Positions 1-5,541 of a stretch of 5,541 bases of DNA are shown one piece after another (within the stretch, counting starts at the first letter, position 1; each line of letters begins with the position of its first letter). This DNA comes from Actinomycetota bacterium. Lineage in GTDB: Bacteria > Actinomycetota > Acidimicrobiia > IMCC26256 > PALSA-610. Under the pieces are notes generated by a model. It saw only the letters and a program-made list of their open reading frames with translations. It was not told where the DNA came from and did no database searches. The stretch spans positions 1 to 5,541 of the forward strand of contig JAUZEM010000222.1 of NCBI GenBank assembly GCA_030839005.1, in the 5' to 3' direction. Both the position numbers and the translations under genes were made by a program.

Positions 1-1
1 T

Positions 2-208
2 GCGAGGCATGAGATCGCACCGCAAGAACGGCTGCTCGATGCTTGCGTCACCCCTGGTCGGAGCCAGGGTAGGGCCCAGCGGTGCGAGCCGGTCGACCTC
101 GCCACGATCGCGGCCGACGGGCTCCGAGCGCACGAGCGACTCGGCGGCACGAGGCCGCTGAACGCGGCCCAGCAGGCGCTGAGGACGAGGGGCCACCGGC
201 TCGGATGA
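2..208 (+). pseudogene. C-terminal fragment of a sensor histidine kinase-like protein, lacking the ATPase domain
   Basis: The frame is open from the left edge to a TGA at 206-208 (68 codons visible). Its middle reads ERLLDACVTPGRSQGRAQRC, then EPVDLATIAADGLRAHE. This resembles the end of the dimerisation/phospho-acceptor helices and the following linker in actinobacterial two-component kinases, where patterns such as LLxALLTLARSQ and REPVDLAAIAADxLxAHE are common. In an intact kinase an ATPase domain of over 100 residues (N, G1 and G2 boxes) would follow. Here only about 23 unrelated residues remain before the stop, and neither other plus-strand frame supplies the missing domain. It is therefore probably a truncated or decayed kinase. 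Its TGA overlaps the ATG of the adaptor gene (ATGA), so translation of the fragment could still feed the operon. The upstream part is outside the window, so the H-box and sensor region cannot be judged. A short unrelated protein with a chance resemblance is possible. Confidence 0.45.
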
Positions 209-1736
209 GGACGCACCCCATCACCGTCCTGAGGTCGAGACGCTCGCTCCTCGTGGGTGCCTCGCTGGTCGTCGTCGCGACGGCCGTCGTGCTCGTCGTC
301 GCGGACCCGTTCGGCGGCGGCGCGCATGCGAGCGGTGGTGTCGTCGACAACGCGTACCCCACGGGAGTCGCGTCGGTGTCGCGCCAATCGCTTTCGTCCC
401 AGACCCAGGTCAGCGCCACGCTCGGCTTCGCCGACCCGTCCACGATCAACGAGCCGGGCGGGACAGCACCGTCCGATGTCGCCGCTGCGCGCCAAGCAGT
501 CGTCGCAGACAGCGACGGCGTGAAGGCCGCACAGGCCGCGCTCGCCACGGACGCCGGGGCGCTGTCGCAGCAGCGTGCGAGCCTCGCGGCGGCCACTGCG
601 AAGCAGGCGGTCGACTGTGCCGGCGCCAACGCCGCCGAGAGCGCGAGCGCGCCGGGCGGTGCCGGTGCCGCCACCGGCGGCGGCGGATCGAGCTCCGGCG
701 CGTGCGCGGGTGACGTGCAGGCGGTCTCGGCCGGCGACCAGGGCCTGAGGGCTGCGAGCGCAAAGGTCACGGGCGATCAGTCGCTGCTGTCGTCCGCCAG
801 GCAGAAGCTCGAGGCCGATCAGTCGAGCCTCTCGGCCGCGGAGTCGTCGTCGGCGAGCTACGGCCAGAGCTCGACGTTCACGACGTTGCCCGCGGTCGGC
901 CAGGTGGTCCGGCGCGGTCAGAGCCTGTACGCGGTCGAGAGCGCGCCGGTCATCCTCCTCTACGGCGCCGTGGCGCCGTGGCGCGCGTTCACCGCGGGGA
1001 TGTCGCCGGGTCGCGACGTCGCCGAGCTCAACGGGAACCTGCGTGTGCTCGGGTACGGCAAGGGGCTCTCTGGCGACACGTTCCGTGCTGCGACGACTGC
1101 GGCCATCCGTGCGTTCCAGTCGGCACACGGGCTGAGCCCGTCCGGCGAGCTCCCGCTGGGATCGGTCGTGTTCGAGGCAGGCGCGGTGCGCGTGACGGCC
1201 GTGACCCCGACGCTCGGCTCGACGGTGCAGGCGGGGCCGGTGCTGACCATCACCTCGACGGTCCGGCGCGTGACGATCGAGCTCGACGCCGCCCAGCAGG
1301 CCGACGTCAAGGTCGGTGACCCGGCGCTGATCACGCTCCCGGACAACTCGACGACCCCGGGCAGGATCTCGTACGTCGGCACCGTCGCCACCGTGCCCTC
1401 GAGCTCGAGCTCGAGCGGCCAGGGCGGCGGCGGTGGATCGGGCGCTCCGACGATCGAGGTGGAAGTGACCCCGACCGATCCGGGGGCAACCGGGCAGCTC
1501 GACCAGGCGCCCGTCAACGTCTCGATCACGACCGCGCGCGTCGCGAACGCGCTTGTCGTGCCCGTCGACGCGTTGCTCGCGCTCTCGAGCGGCGGGTACG
1601 CGCTCGAGGAGATCCGCGCAGGCGGAGTTCACCAGCTGGTCGCGGTCGACGTCGGGCTGTTCGACGACGCCGTCGGTCTCGTCCAGGTCACCGGCTCGGG
1701 TCTGGCTGCGGGCCAGCGCATCGTGGTGCCGGGCGA

Positions 1737-1740
<4 letters not shown>
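205..1740 (+). CDS. Membrane-anchored MacA/HlyD-like efflux adaptor with inserted peptidoglycan-binding domain
   Basis: 511-residue subunit expected to bridge the ABC permease to structures outside the membrane. Residues 1-13 are basic and 14-33 form one membrane segment or uncleaved signal anchor. Residues about 55-80 and 222-250 look like the two halves of a lipoyl-type domain (VGQVVRRGQSLYAVES). Between them lies an Ala/Ser/Gln-rich helical hairpin (about 90-135 and 170-215) whose Gly/Ser-rich turn is flanked by Cys138 and Cys167. Residues 269-322 match a PG_binding_1 fold (LNGNLRVLGYG, then AIRAFQSAHGLSPSG). A beta-barrel region (354-397, VKVGDPALITLPD) and the membrane-proximal domain (about 415-511, LVVPVDALLAL near its middle and AAGQRIVVPGE at the end) complete the adaptor order. 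I chose ATG 205 over an in-frame GTG at 82. The first 41 residues of the longer version are Arg-rich and overlap the kinase-like frame, and the 205 start gives an ATGA junction and places the signal anchor at the N-terminus. A GAGG at 187-190 is a distant ribosome-binding candidate. The substrate is unknown. Confidence 0.85.
1399..1416 (+). repeat. Three tandem copies of TCGAGC encoding six serines
   Basis: A hexanucleotide is repeated three times without change and encodes Ser399-Ser404 of the adaptor. A run of five glycines (residues 407-411) follows shortly after. Together they form a flexible Ser/Gly linker between the beta-barrel and the membrane-proximal domain. The unit contains overlapping CTCGAG palindromes. 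In-frame length change in steps of two serines would be tolerated, so the linker may vary between strains; that is inference. Confidence 0.8.
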
Positions 1741-2438
<698 letters not shown>

Positions 2439-2439
2439 G

Positions 2440-3999
2440 ATGGCGCGCGCCCGTATCCGGCTCAGCCTGCTCGCCGTCGTCGCCGGTGCGGTGTCCTCAT
2501 ATGGCTTCGCGCCTGCCCTCGCCGACCCAACGCCGTCGGGCTCGGGCGCTGCCCCCGCGTGTCCGTCCTCCAACCCGCCGAACGAGTTGACGCTCGTGTC
2601 GGGCACGCCACAGACCGCGCGGCTCGACTCGGTGTTCGCGAGCGTGCTCCAGGTGACGTTGGCGAACACGAACGGCTGCCCGGTGACGACGGCGGCGGCA
2701 GGGGTCCCGATCACGTTCACGGCGCCTGCCGGGGCTGCGAGCGGCACGTTCTCGGCCAGCGGGTCGAACAGCGTGACCGTCGGCAGCGACGCGTCCGGTG
2801 CGGCCGCGGCGGGCTCGTTCAGCGCTGACGGCACCGCGGGCAGCTACACGGTCGTGGCGAGCTCGAGCTACGGCGCGGTCTCGTTCTCGCTCTCGAACAG
2901 CGCGACGGGGCTCCCCGCGAGGATCGCGGTGGTCGGGCCCGTGCGGCGGTCAGCCCGTGTCGACACCCGCTACGCTCGACCGCTCGAGGTGCGGGTGCTC
3001 GACGCCGACGGCAGCCCGGTGGAGGGCATCGCCGTGACCTTCGCGCTCGGTGCGGCGTCCTCCAGTTCGGGGGCCGGCGGCCCGGCGGGTGCGGGAGCGA
3101 GCTTCCCGGACGGCACCGCGCAGGCGACCGCGCGGACGGACGCGTCCGGGATCGCGCGCTCGCCGCGCGTTACGGCCAACGGCGTCGCGGGTCGGTTCAC
3201 CGCGACGGCGACGACCTCGACCGCATCCGGTGCGGGCGCTGCGGGTGGCACGGCCGGCGCGAACGTCGACCCGGCCGCGATTTCGCTCGACAACCTGGCC
3301 GGGAGGCCCGTTGCCGTCACGCTGCTCGGCCACGCGCGGCGCTCGGCGCGGGTTGGCGCGCGCTACGCCGCACCGCTCCGGGTCGAGGTGCGCGGCCCGG
3401 ACGGCAAGCCGCTCCAGGGCGCGACGGTGACGTTCACGCTCGGCGCGACCGGTGGCGGCGGCTCGAGCGCATCGGCCGCGGGCAGCGCCGGAGCCGGGGC
3501 GAGCTTCAGCGGGGGCGCCTCGCAGGCGACCGCGGCGACGCTGGCCTCCGGCATCGCGACGTCGCCGCGGCTCGCGGCGAACACGACGGCCGGCAGCTTC
3601 GTCGCCGTCGCGAGCGTGGCCGGCAGTGCGCGGACGGCGTCGTTCCAGCTCCGGAACATCGCGGGCCCGCCGACGGCGCTTGCGGCGGGGGCCGCGTCCT
3701 CGGAGTCGGCGGCGGTCGGTGCTCGCTTCCCGGTCCGGCTCGCCGTCACCGTCAGCGATGCGGACGGCAACGCGGTGGCGGGCGTGGTCGTCACCTTCGC
3801 CGCCCCGTCGGGCGGAGCGGGCGGCAGCTTCGGGCGCGCCCGCTCGGTCGGGGTGCGGACGAACGCCGCCGGCATCGCGGTCGCGCCGCCCTTCACCGCG
3901 GGCGGGACGCCGGGCGGATACGTCGTCGAGGCGACGGCCGGGCACGCGACCCCGGCTGCCTTCGCACTCGTCAACCTGGCGTCCGGGTTGCAGCCGTGA
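2440..3999 (+). CDS. Secreted protein with four immunoglobulin-like (Big_1/invasin-type) repeats
   Basis: 519 residues. Residues 1-28 are a Sec signal peptide: basic start, hydrophobic core LSLLAVVAGAV, and an ALA-D cleavage motif after residue 28. The mature part is almost entirely four beta-rich repeats beginning near residues 50, 161, 291 and 413. Each contains a short lead such as RRSARVGARYAAPL, a strand pair like DADGNAVAGVVVTF, a TNAAGIAVAPP-like turn, and a closing strand ending F-x-L-x-N. This pattern fits bacterial Ig-like adhesin or rod domains, although the exact Pfam family was not tested. The only cysteines, 41 and 80, flank the start of repeat 1 and could form a disulfide. The protein ends with repeat 4: no LPXTG, C-terminal helix or enzyme domain is seen, so it is probably free or held by partners. 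It starts 1 base after the ATPase stop, and its own stop overlaps the permease start. That position suggests a role with the transporter, such as an extracytoplasmic spacer, substrate receptor or exported cargo, none of which the sequence proves. Adhesin is the main alternative. Confidence 0.8.
   Translation: MARARIRLSLLAVVAGAVSSYGFAPALADPTPSGSGAAPACPSSNPPNELTLVSGTPQTARLDSVFASVLQVTLANTNGCPVTTAAAGVPITFTAPAGAASGTFSASGSNSVTVGSDASGAAAAGSFSADGTAGSYTVVASSSYGAVSFSLSNSATGLPARIAVVGPVRRSARVDTRYARPLEVRVLDADGSPVEGIAVTFALGAASSSSGAGGPAGAGASFPDGTAQATARTDASGIARSPRVTANGVAGRFTATATTSTASGAGAAGGTAGANVDPAAISLDNLAGRPVAVTLLGHARRSARVGARYAAPLRVEVRGPDGKPLQGATVTFTLGATGGGGSSASAAGSAGAGASFSGGASQATAATLASGIATSPRLAANTTAGSFVAVASVAGSARTASFQLRNIAGPPTALAAGAASSESAAVGARFPVRLAVTVSDADGNAVAGVVVTFAAPSGGAGGSFGRARSVGVRTNAAGIAVAPPFTAGGTPGGYVVEATAGHATPAAFALVNLASGLQP
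2587..3996 (+). repeat. Four tandem Ig-like domain repeats (protein-level)
   Basis: Corresponding landmarks are TARLDSVFAS (from residue 59), RRSARVDTRYA (from 169), RRSARVGARYA (from 300) and SAAVGARFPV (from 423), giving spacings of about 112, 131 and 121 residues. Closing motifs are FSLSN, ISLDN, FQLRN and FALVN. Repeats 2 and 3 are the most alike and both carry a Gly/Ala/Ser-rich loop (GPAGAGASF, GSAGAGASF) that makes them longer. Repeats 1 and 4 are shorter. The units are clearly diverged at base level, so this is an old duplication rather than a recent DNA tandem array. Confidence 0.75.
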
Positions 4000-5201
4000 G
4001 CGAGCGCGCCGCGCTGGCGCCCGGGCGGCTGCGTGTCACCGACCTCGCACGCGTCGCGAGCATCGGCGTGCGCACGCGTCGTCTGCGCGCCGCGCTTTCC
4101 GCGCTCGGGATCGCGATCGGCGTCGCCGCGATCGTCGCCGTGCTCGGGCTCTCTGCCTCGTCCCAGGCCGGTCTGCTCGGTGAGATCGACAGGCTCGGGA
4201 CGAACCTGCTCACCGTCACGACCGGGCAGACGTTGTTCGGTCAGACCGCAGAGCTGCCGCTCGCCTCACCGGCGATGATCGGGCGAATCGGGTCCGTCAC
4301 GCAGGTCGCCGACACCGGCAGCACGAACGCCTCGGTCTACCGCAGCCCGCTAATCCCCTCGGCCGAGACCGGCGCGCTCGCCGTGCAGGCGGCGACGCTC
4401 GGGCTGCTGCCCGTCGTCGGCGCCAGCGTGCTCCATGGCGCATATCTCAACGGCGCTACCGCGACCGATCCCGTCGCGGTGCTCGGTGCGGTCGCGGCGC
4501 AGCGGCTCGGCATCGATCGGGTCTATCCCGGCGAGCGCGTCTGGCTCGGTGGCCAGTGGTTCTACGTCAGCGGGATCCTCAGCTCCGCCGTGCTGGCACC
4601 CGACGTCGACGACTCCGTGCTGGTCGGCTTCGCGGCTGCCGCGAGGTACCTGGGCTTCGACGGACGCCCGACCACGATCTACGTCCGGTCGCAGACGGCG
4701 AGCGTCGCGGCGGTGCAGCGCGTGCTCGCCGCGACCGCGAACCCCGAGGCGCCGAACGAGGTCGACGTGAGCCAGCCCTCGGACGTCCTGACCGCGCGCG
4801 CCGACGCCCAGGGTGCGCTGAACGGCCTGTTCCTCGGGCTCGGCGCGGTGTCGCTGCTCGTCGGCGCCGTGGGGGTCGCGAACATCATGCTGATCTCGGT
4901 GCTCGAGCGCCGCTCGGAGATCGGGCTGCGACGTGCCCTGGGAGCGACGCGCGGCCACATCCGCATGCAGTTCCTGTCCGAGGCGGTCATGCTCGCGCTG
5001 CTCGGCGGTGCAGCGGGTGTCGCGCTCGGCGTGCTCGCAACGGCGATCTACGCGAGCACGAAGGGCTGGGCGACGGTGATCCCGACCATCGCATGGACGG
5101 GCGGAATCGGCGCTGCGCTCGCAATCGGCGCACTCGCAGGCCTGCTTCCTGCGATCCGAGCCGCCCGCCTCTCGCCGACCGAGGCGCTGCGCACGCTCTG
5201 A
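3996..5201 (+). CDS. MacB/FtsX-type ABC transporter permease
   Basis: 401-residue membrane subunit that pairs with the ATPase encoded at 1737-2438. The layout is that of the MacB permease family. A cytoplasmic N-terminal helix leads into membrane segment 1 (about 33-53). A large extracytoplasmic domain (about 55-270; MacB_PCD type) follows. Segments 2 (about 278-302), 3 (about 330-352) and 4 (about 367-387) form the FtsX-like part. Hallmarks are LERRSEIGLRRALGATRGHI after segment 2, which is the coupling loop facing the ATPase, and the ending PAIRAARLSPTEALRTL. Length is normal for a permease without a fused ATPase. The GTG start overlaps the stop of the Ig-repeat gene (GTGA), and the next ATG downstream would remove much of the protein, so GTG is preferred. 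MacB-like proteins are known to drive efflux or lipoprotein/peptide handling by conformational signalling; the substrate here is unknown. Confidence 0.93.
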   Translation: MSERAALAPGRLRVTDLARVASIGVRTRRLRAALSALGIAIGVAAIVAVLGLSASSQAGLLGEIDRLGTNLLTVTTGQTLFGQTAELPLASPAMIGRIGSVTQVADTGSTNASVYRSPLIPSAETGALAVQAATLGLLPVVGASVLHGAYLNGATATDPVAVLGAVAAQRLGIDRVYPGERVWLGGQWFYVSGILSSAVLAPDVDDSVLVGFAAAARYLGFDGRPTTIYVRSQTASVAAVQRVLAATANPEAPNEVDVSQPSDVLTARADAQGALNGLFLGLGAVSLLVGAVGVANIMLISVLERRSEIGLRRALGATRGHIRMQFLSEAVMLALLGGAAGVALGVLATAIYASTKGWATVIPTIAWTGGIGAALAIGALAGLLPAIRAARLSPTEALRTL

Positions 5202-5233
5202 TGAGCCGCCGGCCCTGGGCGCGTCGGCCTGTC

Positions 5234-5251
5234 GCGGCGTTTGCTTGCCGC
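5234..5251 (+). terminator. Possible weak terminator hairpin after the operon
   Basis: GCGGC (5234-5238) pairs with GCCGC (5247-5251); one extra G-T pair is possible, leaving a 6-base loop. It lies about 33 bases after the permease stop. No T-run follows, so it would be a non-canonical terminator of the kind often proposed in high-GC bacteria. Hairpins this short arise by chance in such DNA. Confidence 0.25.
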
Positions 5252-5331
5252 ACGCCCGTGAGTCTCGCGCTCGCGGCACCGGCCAGGGGTTGGGGTTGGT
5301 CAACACAGCGTCAGTCCGCCGCTTCGTTGCC

Positions 5332-5351
5332 CCACGGGCTGGGCTCCGTGG
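5332..5351 (+). terminator. Perfect 6-bp hairpin, alternative terminator candidate
   Basis: CCACGG (5332-5337) and CCGTGG (5346-5351) are perfect complements around an 8-base loop, about 130 bases beyond the permease stop. No T-tract follows. The 3' arm runs into the first copy of the CGTGGTCACA repeat, so the structure could instead belong to a protein-binding site. Confidence 0.3.
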
Positions 5352-5367
5352 TCACATCGTGGTCACA
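5347..5367. repeat. Tandem CGTGGTCACA repeat, 11-base period
   Basis: Two identical 10-base copies (5347-5356 and 5358-5367) are separated by a single T. The core GTGGTCAC is a gapped palindrome (GTG-N2-CAC). An 11-base period puts the copies about one helical turn apart, on the same DNA face, as expected for paired binding sites of a regulator or recombinase. No gene for such a protein is in the window. Confidence 0.6.
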
Positions 5368-5404
5368 AACAGGGCGGAATCGTTGAACGAGCTCGGACGA
5401 AAAC

Positions 5405-5434
5405 CCGCTCTACCAGCGGAATCTGGAACCAGAT
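5405..5434. repeat. Two adjacent perfect inverted repeats
   Basis: CCGCT-CTACC-AGCGG (5405-5419) is a 5-bp stem with a 5-base loop. One base later, ATCTGGAACCAGAT (5421-5434) is a perfect 14-base palindrome with AA at its centre. Either could form a short RNA hairpin or a DNA operator. They lie directly upstream of the tRNA-like segment. Confidence 0.5.
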
Positions 5435-5438
5435 CTAC

Positions 5439-5503
5439 CCGGAGTCATGATTCGTGTCCGTGTGCCGGAAACGGCGTGAAGGTTCAAGTCCTTTCATCAA
5501 TCA
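5439..5503 (+). other. tRNA-like 3' segment (class II variable arm and T-arm), incomplete
   Basis: GAAGG-TTCAAGT-CCTTT (5478-5494) has the form of a tRNA T-arm: a 5-bp stem with one G-T pair and a 7-base TTCAAGT loop. Immediately before it, 5462-5477 folds as a 6-bp stem (two wobbles) on a GAAA tetraloop, like the long variable arm of leucine or serine tRNAs. At 5439-5455 a 17-base stretch could be an imperfect anticodon arm with four of five pairs and loop GTCATGA. The putative 3' acceptor strand CATCAAT (5495-5501) has no complementary ATTGATG upstream, and no good D-arm or 3' CCA is present. It is therefore not an intact tRNA gene. It may be a tRNA 3' remnant, an attachment-site scar, or a chance fold. 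Confidence 0.25.
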
Positions 5504-5541
5504 GGCACTCAGCGGCCAGGTCGACTCGCTCGGCGACGCCT

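Larger units (their letters stand above)
5202..5541. other. Non-coding 3' region with reduced G+C and several small structures
   Basis: I see no convincing gene here. A 61-codon frame starting at 5201 and a frame open from 5454 to the right edge match nothing I recognise. G+C, counted by hand over 5341-5520, is about 57% against about 75% in the operon, which suggests intergenic or acquired DNA. Listed separately are two hairpins that could end transcription, a tandem 10-base repeat, a pair of small hairpins and a tRNA-like segment. Confidence 0.6.

Noticed and set aside
82..204. GTG at 82 as the start of the adaptor, adding 41 residues
   Set aside because: The extension is Arg-rich, overlaps the kinase-like frame, and would bury the signal anchor internally. 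ATG 205 gives an ATGA junction and a normal N-terminus.
2950..3945. Long minus-strand open frame opposite the Ig-repeat gene
   Set aside because: Arg-rich low-complexity translation typical of the antisense of GC-rich coding DNA.
4556..5200. Alternative plus-strand frame inside the permease gene
   Set aside because: Out-of-frame shadow, Arg/Ala-rich, without motifs; only its last 61 codons lie beyond the permease and are discussed separately.
4350..5306. Long minus-strand open frame opposite the permease
   Set aside because: The plus-strand permease has clear family motifs throughout; the antisense product has none.
5349..5367. CRP-type TGTGA-N6-TCACA site
   Set aside because: TCACA occurs twice, but no TGTGA half-site lies on the same strand at the right spacing.
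5396..5503. Complete tRNA gene
   Set aside because: No 5' acceptor strand complements CATCAAT, the span would be too long, there is no convincing D-arm, and the proposed anticodon stem has a mismatch.
5454..5541. Open frame from GTG 5454 to the right edge as the start of a new gene
   Set aside because: It runs across the tRNA-like hairpins, has no clear ribosome-binding site, and its about 29 residues resemble nothing known to me. It cannot be judged without sequence beyond the edge.

Overview
The window comes from a high-GC bacterium. Coding stretches sampled by hand are about 75% G+C, and codons end mostly in G or C. Gene style (Ala/Gly/Val-rich proteins, start and stop codons overlapping, a peptidoglycan-binding domain inside an efflux adaptor) points to an actinobacterium in the broad sense. 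A Thermoleophilia/Solirubrobacterales-like lineage would fit, but the sequence cannot prove it.

Layout. Bases 2-208 are the end of a frame that reads like the linker after the phospho-acceptor helices of a sensor histidine kinase. It stops with no ATPase domain, so it is probably a truncated or decayed kinase. A tightly packed, all-plus-strand operon follows. It encodes a membrane-anchored periplasmic-adaptor-like protein with an inserted peptidoglycan-binding domain (205-1740), a MacB/LolD-type ABC ATPase (1737-2438), a secreted protein made of four immunoglobulin-like repeats (2440-3999) and a MacB/FtsX-type ABC permease (3996-5201). The junctions are ATGA, ATGA, a 1-base gap and GTGA, so the genes look translationally coupled. 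No promoter is visible inside the window, so transcription must start upstream.

How the genes fit together. The ATPase and permease are the two halves of a MacB-like transporter: type VII ABC fold, four membrane segments and a large extracytoplasmic domain. Such machines act outside the membrane by mechanotransmission. The adaptor would dock on the permease and, through its peptidoglycan-binding module, on the cell wall. The four-repeat protein is the unusual member. It has a signal peptide, no anchor, and sits between the ATPase and permease genes, where an exported partner of the transporter would be expected. No outer-membrane channel gene is present. The substrate cannot be inferred from sequence.

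Bases 5202-5541 contain no convincing gene. G+C falls to about 55-60% over the last 200 bases. The stretch holds two terminator-like hairpins, a G-rich tract, a tandem 10-base repeat with 11-base period, two small perfect hairpins, and a segment resembling the variable arm, T-arm and 3' part of a class II tRNA. No matching 5' acceptor strand can be found. This looks like an operon end next to a possible old integration or tRNA-derived site.
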